Source: Salinarimonas ramus (lineage in GTDB: Bacteria; Pseudomonadota; Alphaproteobacteria; Rhizobiales; Beijerinckiaceae). From it: DNA of 64,000 bases. The DNA lies in NCBI RefSeq assembly GCF_014645695.1, contig NZ_BMMF01000002.1, forward strand, positions 252,292-316,291, written 5' to 3'. The notes below the pieces were generated by a model, which saw only the letters and a program-made list of their open reading frames with translations, did not search any database and was not told the origin of the DNA. Position numbers and translations under genes: made by a program. The number at the start of each line of letters is the position of its first letter. Positions within the stretch are counted from its first letter, which is position 1. Below, in pieces: positions 37,898 to 48,513 of this stretch.

Positions 37898-39169
37898 TCA
37901 CTCGGCGGCGGAGCGGTCCCCTGCGCCGTAGCGGCGCTCGATGTAGTCGACGACGAGCGCCTTGAAGTCGTCGGCGATGGAGGCGCCGCGCAGGGTCACG
38001 GCCTTCTTCCCGTCGATGAAGACGGGCGCCGCCGGCGCCTCGCCGGTGCCGGGCAGCGAGATGCCGATGTCGGCGTGCTTCGATTCGCCCGGTCCGTTCA
38101 CGATGCAGCCCATGACGGCCACGTTGAGCGCCTCGACGCCGGGATGCGTCGTGCGCCAGCCGGGCATGGACGCGTCGATCCAGTGCTGGATGTCGCGGGC
38201 GAGCTCCTGGAACACCGTCGAGGTCGTGCGCCCGCAGCCCGGGCAGGCGGCGACGAGCGGCACGAAGGTGCGAAAGCCCATCGTCTGCAGGAGCTCCTGC
38301 GCCGCCTTCACCTCGAGCGTGCGGTCGCCGCCGGGCTCCGGCGTCAGCGAGAAGCGGATCGTGTCGCCGATCCCCTCCTGCAGGAGCACGCCCAGCGCCG
38401 CCGAGGACGCGACGATGCCCTTCGAGCCCATGCCGGCCTCGGTGAGCCCGAGATGGAGCGCGTAGTCCGAGCGCCGCGCGAGCTCGCGATAGACGGCGAC
38501 GAGATCCTGGACGTTGGAGACCTTGGCGGAGAGAACGATGCGGTCCTTGGGAAGCCCGATCTCCTCGGCGCGCTCAGCCGAGAGCAGGGCGGACTGCACC
38601 ATCGCCTCGCGGGTGATGGCGCCCGCCGGCAGCGGCGCGGGCTCGGCGGCGTTCAGATCCATGAGATGCGTGAGCAGCTCCTGGTCGAGCGAGCCCCAGT
38701 TTGCGCCGATGCGCACGGCCTTGCCGTGCTCGATCGCCTTCTCGACGATCATCGAGAATTGCCGGTCCTTCTTGTCCTTGAAGCCGACATTGCCCGGGTT
38801 GATGCGGTACTTCGCCAGCGCCTCGGCACAAGCTGGGTGATCGGCCAGCAGCTTGTGGCCGATATAGTGGAAATCGCCCACGAGCGGGACGTCGCAGCCG
38901 ATGCGGTCGAGCCGCTCGCGTATCTTCGGCACGGCCGCCGCCGCCTCGTCGCGATCGACCGTGATGCGCACGATCTCGGAGCCCGCGAGCGCGAGCTTGG
39001 CCACCTGCGCCACCGTGGCGTCGACGTCCGCCGTGTCGGTGTTCGTCATGGACTGCACGACGATCGGCGCGCCGCCGCCCACCTGGACGTGACCGATTCT
39101 GACGCCCACCGTCATGTGCCGGGAGGCAGGGCCGGAATTCGTGCGATCGGCGAGGGCGAGGAGGCTCAT
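37898..39169 (-). CDS. ispG: 4-hydroxy-3-methylbut-2-enyl diphosphate synthase (IspG/GcpE)
   Basis: A 423-residue enzyme of the non-mevalonate isoprenoid pathway, converting ME-cPP to HMBPP with a 4Fe-4S cluster. The barrel domain begins [20 protein letters not shown] and contains YRINPGNVG; the cluster domain has CPGCGRTT and [13 protein letters not shown], giving three cysteine ligands and the conserved Glu. The ATG at 39169 with GAGGAGG-like context (read on the minus strand upstream is weaker) gives a typical length; an internal ATG at 39115 is the alternative. It is convergent with the dehydratase gene and divergent from the AfuA-like gene. Confidence 0.95.
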   Translation of the reverse strand: MSLLALADRTNSGPASRHMTVGVRIGHVQVGGGAPIVVQSMTNTDTADVDATVAQVAKLALAGSEIVRITVDRDEAAAAVPKIRERLDRIGCDVPLVGDFHYIGHKLLADHPACAEALAKYRINPGNVGFKDKKDRQFSMIVEKAIEHGKAVRIGANWGSLDQELLTHLMDLNAAEPAPLPAGAITREAMVQSALLSAERAEEIGLPKDRIVLSAKVSNVQDLVAVYRELARRSDYALHLGLTEAGMGSKGIVASSAALGVLLQEGIGDTIRFSLTPEPGGDRTLEVKAAQELLQTMGFRTFVPLVAACPGCGRTTSTVFQELARDIQHWIDASMPGWRTTHPGVEALNVAVMGCIVNGPGESKHADIGISLPGTGEAPAAPVFIDGKKAVTLRGASIADDFKALVVDYIERRYGAGDRSAAE

Positions 39170-39297
39170 GGACGCGTCCGGATCGTGCGGCGGGAGATGG
39201 TGCCGGCAGGCACCAGAGAGGTGACGCGTGCGGAGCGCCGCGTCAAGGCGTGGTCCCCGCGCTGCGACGACGGGGGCTTTCCCCATGACCGAAGGGC

Positions 39298-39330
39298 ATG
39301 TACGTACATTTCCTGTCACCCGAGCGTCAC
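39298..39330. promoter_or_regulatory. Pho-box-like site and palindrome before the AfuA-like gene
   Basis: CTGTCAC-CCGA-GCGTCAC at 39313-39330 has the 7+4+7 direct-repeat layout of a PhoB box (first half a perfect match, second off by two). It is 69 bp upstream of the ATG. Just before it stands the perfect palindrome ATGTACGTACAT (39298-39309), of unknown meaning. Confidence 0.55.
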
Positions 39331-39399
39331 AGGCGCTTGCTACCGCCAGCGTCGATGCGCGTCACCGCGCGCTCCAACACCAGCTCGACGAGGTTCCCC

Positions 39400-40386
39400 A
39401 TGAAGACGATCCTGCGTCCCGTGATCGCCGGCCTCGCGCTCGCGTCGGTCTCGACGTTCGCGCTCGCCCAATCCGGCCCGCTGACCATCTACACCTCGCA
39501 GCCGACGGAGCAGATGGACACGATCGTGAGCGCCTTCAACGAGGCGTATCCGGACATCGAGGTCGAGGTCTTCCGCTCGGGCACGACCGAGGTGGTGAAC
39601 CGCCTCCAGGCGGAATTCGCCGCCGGCTCCACGCCCGCCGACGTGCTGCTGATCGCCGACGCCGTCGCCATGACGCGGCTGAAGGCCGACGGCCGCCTCG
39701 CCGCCTACGCGGACGCGCCGGTCGAGGGCCTGCCCTCCGCCGTCATCGACCCCGACATGACCTTCTTCGGCACGAAGCTGATCACGACCGGCATCGTCTA
39801 CAACACCGAGCTCGTCGACACGCCGCCGACCTCGTGGATGGACCTGACCGCGCCCGAGGCCGCCGCCTCGCTGACCATGCCGAGCCCGCTCTATTCGGGC
39901 GCCGCCGTCTATCACGTCGGCACCATGGTGCAGCAGCCCGAGTTCGGCTGGGATTATTACGAGACGCTGGCCGAGAACGGCGCCATCGCCGGGCGCGGCA
40001 ACGGCGGCGTGCTCGAGGCGGTCGCCCGCGGCGAGAAGGCCTACGGCATCATCGTCGACTTCATGCCGCTCAACGCCAAGGCCGACGGCTCGCCGGTGGA
40101 CTTCGTCTTCCCGTCCGAGGGCGTCTCCGCCATCACCGAGCCGGTCGCCATCGTCGAGGGCACGGACAACATGGAGGCCGCGCAGGCCTTCGTCGACTGG
40201 ACGCTGTCGGAGGCCGGCCAGCGCCTCTCCGCCGCGCAGGGCTACATCCCGCTCATCGACGGCGTCGAGCTGCCCGAGGGCCGTCCGGCTCCCTCGCAGC
40301 TGACGATCCTCGAGGCCGACCTCGACCAGATGATCGCGGACGACGAGGCCAACAAGCGCGCCTTCGCCGACCTGTTCGGCGGCTGA
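39400..40386 (+). CDS. AfuA/FbpA-like ABC substrate-binding protein
   Basis: A 328-residue periplasmic binding protein. The signal peptide (MKTILRPVIAG..FALA, cleavage near residue 23) leads into LTIYTSQPTEQMDTIVSAFN, typical of the ferric-ion/AfuA/phosphonate-type class. It ends in an acidic C-terminus. Ferric-binding paired tyrosines are not evident in the expected place. AfuA itself has been shown in Actinobacillus to bind sugar phosphates rather than iron, and a Pho-box-like site lies upstream here, so an organophosphate or phosphonate ligand is as likely as iron. The permease gene follows by 6 bp. I chose ATG 39400 from the signal peptide. Confidence 0.85.
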   Translation: MKTILRPVIAGLALASVSTFALAQSGPLTIYTSQPTEQMDTIVSAFNEAYPDIEVEVFRSGTTEVVNRLQAEFAAGSTPADVLLIADAVAMTRLKADGRLAAYADAPVEGLPSAVIDPDMTFFGTKLITTGIVYNTELVDTPPTSWMDLTAPEAAASLTMPSPLYSGAAVYHVGTMVQQPEFGWDYYETLAENGAIAGRGNGGVLEAVARGEKAYGIIVDFMPLNAKADGSPVDFVFPSEGVSAITEPVAIVEGTDNMEAAQAFVDWTLSEAGQRLSAAQGYIPLIDGVELPEGRPAPSQLTILEADLDQMIADDEANKRAFADLFGG

Positions 40387-40392
40387 GCCGTC

Positions 40393-42147
40393 ATGCGCGC
40401 GCAGGCGACCGACACCGCACGCCTGCGCGCGCCCCTCCCGGCGCGCCTGCGCCCTCCCTCCGGCGAGACGATCCTCCTCGTCCTCGTCGCCATCTACCTC
40501 GGGATCTTCACGCTCTGGCCGCTGGGGCGGCTCCTCGTCGAGGGGATGGGCGCCAACGCGGCCGGCGAGACGCTCGGCATCCTGCGCGACCAATGGGCCT
40601 CGCGCTCGACCTCCCGCGCGCTGTGGAACACGCTCGAGGCCGGCAGCCTCGCGACCCTCGTCTCGATCCTGCTCGGCGGGTCGATGGCGTTCCTGGTCGC
40701 GCTCACCAACGTGCGGGCCAAGACGGCGCTGACCTTCGCGCTGCTGCTACCGCTCCTCGTGCCCTCGCAGATCACGGCGCTCGCCTGGATCGAGCTGATC
40801 GGCCCCACCTCCCCCATCCTGCGCCCGCTCGGCCTCGCGAGCCCGCCGGGCACGACGAACCCGCTCTATTCGCTCGGCGGCATCGTCCTCGTCATGGGCG
40901 TCGAGCATGCCGCTCTCGTCTTCCTCGCCGTGCGCGCGGGCCTGCGCGCGATCCCGCGCGACCTCGTGGAGGCGGCGCGCATCTCGGGCGCGCGCCCGCT
41001 CGTCGCGACGCTGAGGATCGTCGTGCCGCTCGCCATGCCCTCGCTGATCGCGGGCGCGGCGCTCGCCTTCGTCTCGGCCATCGGCAATTTCGGCGTCCCC
41101 GCGCTCCTCGGCATTCCCGGGCGCTACACGATGCTGACCACGCTGATCTACCAGCGGCTCAACGGCTTCGGGCCCTCGGTTCTCGGCGAGGTCGCGGCCA
41201 TCGCGCTGATCCTCGTCCTCGTCGCGGTGGCGGGGCTTGTGCTGCGCGCCCTCGTCGCGGCGCGGATGCATGCGCGCGTCGAGCGCGCGAGCGCCATGCT
41301 CGCCCCCTTCCCGCTCGGGCGCGCGCGCGTGCCGGTGGAGAGCGCGATCTGGGCGGTGCTCGTGCTCGTGTCCTTCCTGCCGCTCGCCGCCCTTCTCGCC
41401 GCCTCGTTCACGCCGGCCGTGGGCGTGCGCCTGTCGCTCGAGACGCTCACGCTCGACCACTACCGCTTCGCCGTGATCGGCAACGAGACGACGCGGCGCG
41501 CCTTCGCGAACTCGTTCCTCCTCGCGGGCGCCACCGCGCTGGCGGCCGGGCTCGTCGCGGTGCCGCTCGCCTATCTCGCGGTGATGCGCCGGATGGCGGC
41601 GGCGCGCGCGCTCGATCTCGTGGCGGACACGCCCTACGCCATCCCCGGCACCGTGCTCGCCATCGGCGCGATCCTCGTCTTCCTGCCGCCGCTGCCGATC
41701 CTCGGCGTGTCGGTGTACAACTCGCTCTGGATCATCCTCTTCGCCTATTTCGCGCGCTTCATGACGCTGGCGCTCAGGCCCGTGACGGCGAGCCTGGAGA
41801 CGATCGAGCCCGCCCTCGACGAGGCCGCGCGCATCGCCGGCGCGCGCGCCTTCCGGCGGCTGTTCTCGATCATCCTGCCCGTCGCGGCGCCGGCGGCGGT
41901 GGCAGGCGGCCTCCTCATCTTCATGACCGCCTTCAACGAGCTCACGGTCTCCGCCCTGCTCTGGTCGTCGGGCGCGGAGACGCTGGGCGTCGTCGTCTTC
42001 TCGCTGCAATACGAAGGCAACTCCCCCGCCGCCGCGGCGCTCGCCACGGCGACGGTGGTGGTGACGCTCCTCCTCGCCTACGTGCTCGACGTCCTCGGCC
42101 GGCGCCTGCCGGGCGACGTCGTGCCCTGGCGCGACGCGTCGGCGTGA
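40393..42147 (+). CDS. Fused two-domain ABC importer permease (AfuB/FbpB-like)
   Basis: A 584-residue inner-membrane protein with about 12 helices in two homologous halves, each with an EAA loop (ARISGARPLVATLRIVVPLAMP in the first, ARIAGARAFRRLFSIILPVAAP in the second). Fused permeases like this belong to ferric-ion, AfuB and 2-aminoethylphosphonate importers. It starts 6 bp after the binding-protein gene and is clearly in one operon with it. The expected ATPase gene does not follow; the next gene is on the opposite strand. The ATPase must be encoded elsewhere or shared. Confidence 0.9.
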   Translation: MRAQATDTARLRAPLPARLRPPSGETILLVLVAIYLGIFTLWPLGRLLVEGMGANAAGETLGILRDQWASRSTSRALWNTLEAGSLATLVSILLGGSMAFLVALTNVRAKTALTFALLLPLLVPSQITALAWIELIGPTSPILRPLGLASPPGTTNPLYSLGGIVLVMGVEHAALVFLAVRAGLRAIPRDLVEAARISGARPLVATLRIVVPLAMPSLIAGAALAFVSAIGNFGVPALLGIPGRYTMLTTLIYQRLNGFGPSVLGEVAAIALILVLVAVAGLVLRALVAARMHARVERASAMLAPFPLGRARVPVESAIWAVLVLVSFLPLAALLAASFTPAVGVRLSLETLTLDHYRFAVIGNETTRRAFANSFLLAGATALAAGLVAVPLAYLAVMRRMAAARALDLVADTPYAIPGTVLAIGAILVFLPPLPILGVSVYNSLWIILFAYFARFMTLALRPVTASLETIEPALDEAARIAGARAFRRLFSIILPVAAPAAVAGGLLIFMTAFNELTVSALLWSSGAETLGVVVFSLQYEGNSPAAAALATATVVVTLLLAYVLDVLGRRLPGDVVPWRDASA

Positions 42148-42165
42148 GGACGGACGCGGCGAACG

Positions 42166-43434
42166 TCAGCCTGCGCCGGCCATGGCGAGCGCGTCCTTCT
42201 CGATCGTGTTCGTCCGGTTCGTCCAGCCCGCGCCGAAATGGTCCCAGGTGGACAGCGACCGGTAGTAGGACAGGCGGCCGTCGGCGAAGCGGCGGATGAG
42301 GTCGGGCGCGTTCTGCGCGGCCGTCGCGGCGCGCGTCTGCGGGCCCATGATCCCGTCCTGCGTCGTGCCGACGAGGCTTTCCAGCAGCTTCACAGAGCGG
42401 CTCGGCCCGGCATTGACGCCGAAATCGAAGACGCTGAGATCGACGCCCGCCGGCAGGCCGTCGCACTGCATCACGTCCCAGTAATTCGCCTTGTAGATGG
42501 CCTTGGCCTCCTCGACGCCGAGCGCCTTCACGTCGGCGGGGCCGAGGCTCGGATCGTGACGCCAGTCGCGTAGCGTATTGAGGGTGATGCCCATGTTCGT
42601 GGCGCCGCCGGGGTCCGCCGGATCGTCGACATAGCCGCCCTCCATCTGCAGGACGATGGTGACGCAGGCGTCGAAGCGCGCGTCCGCATCGGAGGGGGTG
42701 GGGGGTTGCGTCGGGGCGGGAGCGTGAGCCGGCGCCGCGGGAGCGGACGGCGCGGGCGGTGGAGCCGCAGGAGCCGCCGGCGGCGGAGGCGGGTTGCGGA
42801 AGGCCTGCACCGCCGTGTCAATCTTGGCGGAATGGCCGGCGAGCGCCGCCGCGATCCGCTGCGAGCCGCCAGACGTCGCCTGCGCCTGGAGCGTCGCCGA
42901 GATCTGGTCCTTGATGCGCGAGCCGTGCGAGGAGCCGAGCCAGAAGTTCACCACCGTGGCGAAGGCAGCGGTGAGCGCACCGATGGTGATGTTGATGAGC
43001 TGCAGCACCGCCGAATCCGTCGTCAGCGTCGGCTCGCGCACCAAGAGCCAGATCAGCATGACGAAGAAGCCGACCGTGACGATGACCGAGATGACCACCG
43101 GCGCGAAGCCCACGGCGTTGCCCGCCTTGGCGAGCTCGGCGAAGGTGGCGCGCGCGCTCTCGGTATCGGCGATCTGCGCCTTGAGCTCGTCGAGGTCGTT
43201 CGCCCGCCGCGCGGTCTCCGCGTCGGCCGCGATCTGCGCGAGCTTGATGCGCAGGTCCGCGAGCTTGGCCGGGTCCTGCGCCAACGCGATCTGCGCGGCT
43301 TGGGCGTCGGACGTGCCCGCCGCCTCCGCGACGGCAGTGCCGACGGAGGCGGCGACCTGCCCGGCTCGGTCGCCGGCGAAGGCCTTGGCGACGTCCGGCA
43401 CGAGCTGGAGCGCGAGCGCGATCAGTGGATTCAT
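42166..43434 (-). CDS. Holin-muramidase fusion protein (3TM holin domain + GH108)
   Basis: A 422-residue fusion. The N-terminal part resembles the gene-transfer-agent/phage 3TM holin family: an amphipathic first segment (about 1-40), a charged stretch, two clear membrane helices (about 110-132 and 142-167), then the family-like NFWLGSSHGSRIKD (163-176). A Pro/Ala-rich linker (about 214-247) leads to a glycoside-hydrolase-108 lysozyme domain (about 253-345), with the signature EGGYVDDPADPGGATNMGIT and proposed catalytic E265, and a C-terminal peptidoglycan-binding module (about 345-410). No signal peptide is evident: the membrane domain itself may expose or release the enzyme. No capsid, tail or terminase gene is near. 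Holin and endolysin are normally separate proteins. Confidence 0.85.
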   Translation of the reverse strand: MNPLIALALQLVPDVAKAFAGDRAGQVAASVGTAVAEAAGTSDAQAAQIALAQDPAKLADLRIKLAQIAADAETARRANDLDELKAQIADTESARATFAELAKAGNAVGFAPVVISVIVTVGFFVMLIWLLVREPTLTTDSAVLQLINITIGALTAAFATVVNFWLGSSHGSRIKDQISATLQAQATSGGSQRIAAALAGHSAKIDTAVQAFRNPPPPPAAPAAPPPAPSAPAAPAHAPAPTQPPTPSDADARFDACVTIVLQMEGGYVDDPADPGGATNMGITLNTLRDWRHDPSLGPADVKALGVEEAKAIYKANYWDVMQCDGLPAGVDLSVFDFGVNAGPSRSVKLLESLVGTTQDGIMGPQTRAATAAQNAPDLIRRFADGRLSYYRSLSTWDHFGAGWTNRTNTIEKDALAMAGAG

Positions 43435-43494
43435 GAATCAGCCCCTGGAATACGATCCAGAGTAAGCTGACCAGGAATAGCTTTAGAAGTGGTA

Positions 43495-43917
43495 TCACAC
43501 CACCGGGAGCGATCCGGGCTGCGGGCCGTCGACCAGCGGAAATCCCTCGTCGAGCCAGCCGGTGACGCCTCCGATCATGATCTTCACCGGTCGCTCCAGG
43601 CGCGCGAGCGCGAGCGCGGCCTTGTCCGCTCCGTTGCAATGCGGGCCGGCGCAATAGACGACGATCGGCGTCTCGGCGGGGATCGCCGCCAGCCGCTCGG
43701 CCGTAATCTCCTTGCGCGGCAGGTTCGCCGCGCCCGGCAGGTGGCCGCGGCCATAGGCGTTCGGCCCGCGTACGTCGAAGAGGACGAAGCCGGGAGCACC
43801 GGCGGCGAGCGCGGTGTGGACGTCGTCGCAATCCGTCTCGAAGGCGAGCTTCGCCCCGAAATGCGCCGCCGCCTCGGTCGGGGGCGCGGCGGGGATGCGG
43901 GTGACTTCGTTCGTCAT
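43495..43917 (-). CDS. Rhodanese-like sulfurtransferase domain protein
   Basis: A 140-residue single-domain rhodanese. The substrate-region DVRGPNAYGRGHLPGAANLPR (about 49-68) and the active-site loop VVYCAGPHCNGADKA with C89 are intact; a second Cys (C94) sits in the same loop. It is divergently transcribed from the FtrA-type regulator 90 bp away. GGAGA lies 8 bases before the ATG at 43917. I recall this rhodanese/FtrA pairing as frequent in Proteobacteria, pointing to a sulfur or reactive-species response, but the physiological substrate is unknown. Confidence 0.85.
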   Translation of the reverse strand: MTNEVTRIPAAPPTEAAAHFGAKLAFETDCDDVHTALAAGAPGFVLFDVRGPNAYGRGHLPGAANLPRKEITAERLAAIPAETPIVVYCAGPHCNGADKAALALARLERPVKIMIGGVTGWLDEGFPLVDGPQPGSLPVV

Positions 43918-44007
43918 GGGGTAGGTCTCCGGTGGGATCGATGCCCACACCCTGCCCGGCGCGCTCGCCGCTTGCGAGCGGCGCGATCGCCGACTAGCGT
44001 CGAAATC

Positions 44008-45009
44008 ATGCCAAACGCGCCGATCCCGCCCGCTTCCTCCTCGCCACCGGCGAACCCGCTCGTCGTCGCGCTCGCCTATGACGGGCTGTGCACCTTCGAG
44101 TTCGGCGTCGCCGTGGAGATATTCGGCCTGCCGCGACCGGAGATGGGGGAGCGCTGGTACCGCTTCGCCGTCGCCGCCGCGGAGCCCGGCCCGCTTCGGG
44201 CGACGGGCGGCATCACCATCTCTTGCGACGGCGGGCCGGAGCTCCTGGAGGCGGCGGGCACCATCGTCGTGCCCGGCTGGCGCGGCATCGACGCGCCGGT
44301 GCCCGCGGCCATCACCGAGGCGCTGGTGCGCGCCCACGCCCGCGGTGCGCGGGTGATGTCGCTCTGCTCGGGCGTGTTCGTGCTCGCCGCCGCGGGGCTG
44401 CTCACCGGGCGCACCTGCACCACCCATTGGCGCTACGCCGATGCGCTGGCCGCCGCCCATCCGGACCTGACGGTGCGCCCCGACGTGCTCTACGTCGACG
44501 AGGGCTCGGTCCTCACCGCCGCCGGCAGCGCGGCCGGCATCGACCTGTGCCTCCACCTGATCCGCCGGGACTACGGCGCCGAGGCCGCGAACAGGGTGGC
44601 GCGCCGGCTCGTCGTGCCGCCCCATCGCGAGGGCGGGCAGGCGCAATTCGTCGAGGCACCCGTGCCGCGGGCGCGCGAGGGGGCGCGGCTCGGCCCGCTC
44701 CTCGATCGCCTGCGGACGGCGCTCGACCGGCCGCACACGATCGCCTCCATGACGCGGGAGGCGGGCATGAGCGAGCGCACCTTCCTGCGCCGCTTCGAGG
44801 CCGCGACGGGGCTTTCGCCCGGCGAATGGCTCGCGGCGGAACGGCTCGCGCGGGCGCGCACGCTGCTCGAGACCACCGAGGCGACGCTCGAGGACGTGGC
44901 CGCCGCGACCGGCTTCGGCAGCCTCGCCACCATGCGCCATCATTTCCGCACCCGCCTCGGCACCAGCCCCGGCGCCTACCGCCGCCGCTTCCGCGGCCTC
45001 GCCGCGTGA
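44008..45009 (+). CDS. ftrA: FtrA/GlxA-type transcriptional regulator (DJ-1/PfpI + AraC)
   Basis: A 333-residue activator of the GlxA class. The N-terminal DJ-1/PfpI domain (about 18-190) contains the elbow cysteine C120 in VMSLCSGVFVLAAAGLL, and the C-terminal AraC helix-turn-helix pair spans about 229-330 (MTREAGMSERTFLRRF and DVAAATGFGSLATMRHHF). The protein probably controls the divergent rhodanese gene through the 90-bp gap. The ATG at 44008 precedes a short Pro-rich leader; the symbol reflects similarity to proteins named FtrA and the rhodanese neighbour. The signal it senses is not known. Confidence 0.85.
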   Translation: MPNAPIPPASSSPPANPLVVALAYDGLCTFEFGVAVEIFGLPRPEMGERWYRFAVAAAEPGPLRATGGITISCDGGPELLEAAGTIVVPGWRGIDAPVPAAITEALVRAHARGARVMSLCSGVFVLAAAGLLTGRTCTTHWRYADALAAAHPDLTVRPDVLYVDEGSVLTAAGSAAGIDLCLHLIRRDYGAEAANRVARRLVVPPHREGGQAQFVEAPVPRAREGARLGPLLDRLRTALDRPHTIASMTREAGMSERTFLRRFEAATGLSPGEWLAAERLARARTLLETTEATLEDVAAATGFGSLATMRHHFRTRLGTSPGAYRRRFRGLAA

Positions 45010-45103
45010 GCGCGCTCGCGGCTTCGTGAGGAGATGTCATGAGCCCGCGGGCGGGTGCGCGCCGTAGCTTCGGGCTCGTACGACGACGACCCACGGAGTG
45101 AGC

Positions 45104-45808
45104 ATGCCCACCGCCCGCACCCACCGTGCCCTTCTGGGCCCTGGTCTCCTCGCCCTGAGCCTCGCCCTCGCCGCCCCGGCGGCGGCGCAGACGGCGATCC
45201 CCTTCGGCCCCGACCTCGAGAGCGCCGGCTGGGACGCGATCACCTTCCGCGGCATTCCCGCGACGACCTATGCCGCCCGCGACGCGGACACGCTCGACGT
45301 CGTCGCCGAGGGCAGCTCGTCGGTCATCGCCAAGCGCCTGCCGCCCTCGGCCTTCGACGCCACCGCCGCCTCCTGGCGCTGGCGCGTCGAGGAGGGCCCG
45401 CCCGCCACCGATCTCGCGCGGCGCGGTGGCGACGACCGGGCGCTCGCCCTCTACTTCGCCTTCGCGCCGGAGGGCGACCGCGCCTCCGCGGAAGCCGGCC
45501 GCTCGAGCCTTCGCTCGCTGCTGCTCTCGGGCCGCGGCCGGCTCCTGGTCTACGTCTTCGGCGGCGTCGGCACGCGCGGGCAGATCGTGGAGAACCCCTA
45601 CGCCCGCGGCCGCGGCGTCTACGTCATCCGCCGCCCGGCGGACGCCGCCCTCGGCACCTGGCACAGCGAGGAGGTCGACCTCGCCGCCGACCACCGCGCC
45701 GCCTTCGGCGAGGCCCCCGGCATCCTCGTCGGCCTCGCGGTCGCGTCCGATTCGGACGACACGGGCGGGCGGAACGTGGGGGTGATCGAGGGGGTGCAGG
45801 TGCGGTGA
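45104..45808 (+). CDS. DUF3047 exported protein
   Basis: A 234-residue protein with a signal peptide (about 1-30, ending AAPAAAQ) followed by a single domain of the DUF3047 type: GWDAITFRGIPATTY, SWRWRVEEG, LALYFAF and GVYVIRR segments, and a C-terminal VGLAVASDSDDTGG. The family looks like a beta-sandwich of unknown role in the envelope. ATG 45104 follows GGAG by 5 bases; a GTG at 45098 is the alternative. It is encoded just downstream of ftrA on the same strand (94-bp gap), but functional linkage is unclear. Confidence 0.75.
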   Translation: MPTARTHRALLGPGLLALSLALAAPAAAQTAIPFGPDLESAGWDAITFRGIPATTYAARDADTLDVVAEGSSSVIAKRLPPSAFDATAASWRWRVEEGPPATDLARRGGDDRALALYFAFAPEGDRASAEAGRSSLRSLLLSGRGRLLVYVFGGVGTRGQIVENPYARGRGVYVIRRPADAALGTWHSEEVDLAADHRAAFGEAPGILVGLAVASDSDDTGGRNVGVIEGVQVR

Positions 45809-45876
45809 GGCGACACAGCGCGGTTGCCGCCTTCGCCGATGCGAGGCACTATCGGCGCGGTGCGGAGACCCCTGCC

Positions 45877-46113
45877 ATGACCGTTCACAAGACGATCGAG
45901 TTCTCCGAGGACGACGCCGCCTTCGTCGACGCCGCCGTCGCCGAGGGCCGCTACGCCTCCCCCTCGGACGCCGTGCGCGAAGCGCTGGCGCTTCTCGTCT
46001 ATGAAGAGCGCGTCCGCGCACTGCGCGCCGCGATCGCGGAGGGCGAGGCGAGCGGCTTCGCAGAGCCGTTCGACTTCGATGCGTTCCTCGACGAGTTGCG
46101 CGGCAGCCAATGA
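45877..46113 (+). CDS. ParD-like antitoxin without a visible toxin
   Basis: A 78-residue protein. The N-terminal half is a ribbon-helix-helix-like domain (HKTIEFSEDDAAFVDAAVAEGRYASPSDAVREAL), and the acidic C-terminal half (FAEPFDFDAFLDELRG) is the usual toxin-binding tail of ParD antitoxins. ParD genes are normally followed at once by parE. Here there are only 106 bp before the rpoD terminator and no further reading frame, and none precedes it. It is either an orphan regulator or the remnant of a lost pair. Confidence 0.8.
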   Translation: MTVHKTIEFSEDDAAFVDAAVAEGRYASPSDAVREALALLVYEERVRALRAAIAEGEASGFAEPFDFDAFLDELRGSQ

Positions 46114-46159
46114 TGCAGGCGATCAGTCTCTCGCGCCTCCCGACACCCTGGCCGCAAAT

Positions 46160-46191
46160 GTAAAACGCCCGCGGCTCCCACCGCGGGCGTT
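46160..46191 (-). terminator. Rho-independent terminator of rpoD
   Basis: A 10-bp stem ACGCCCGCGG / CCGCGGGCGT with a 6-base loop, followed on the minus strand by TTTTACATTT. It lies 30 bp after the rpoD stop, ending the dnaG-rpoD unit. Confidence 0.85.
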
Positions 46192-46219
46192 CCCCTTCCA
46201 TCCGGGCCGGAGCCCGACC

Positions 46220-48304
<2,085 letters not shown>

Positions 48305-48513
48305 TCTTGATCCTACGCGTCCCGCTCACGCGTCACGGCCTCGCGTGCCGCGCCGAGCGCCCTCGCCGGGGCATCGGCCATCCAACACGCATCGCCTTGT
48401 CGAACCGTTAACCATGCGATCCGCGCAGCGCGTGCACGAACGCTTCGTCAGTCACCCGTCGCTTCCGTCCGCCTCGGCCCGCCGCGCCGGGGGATCTCTT
48501 CGTTCGTCGGCTC

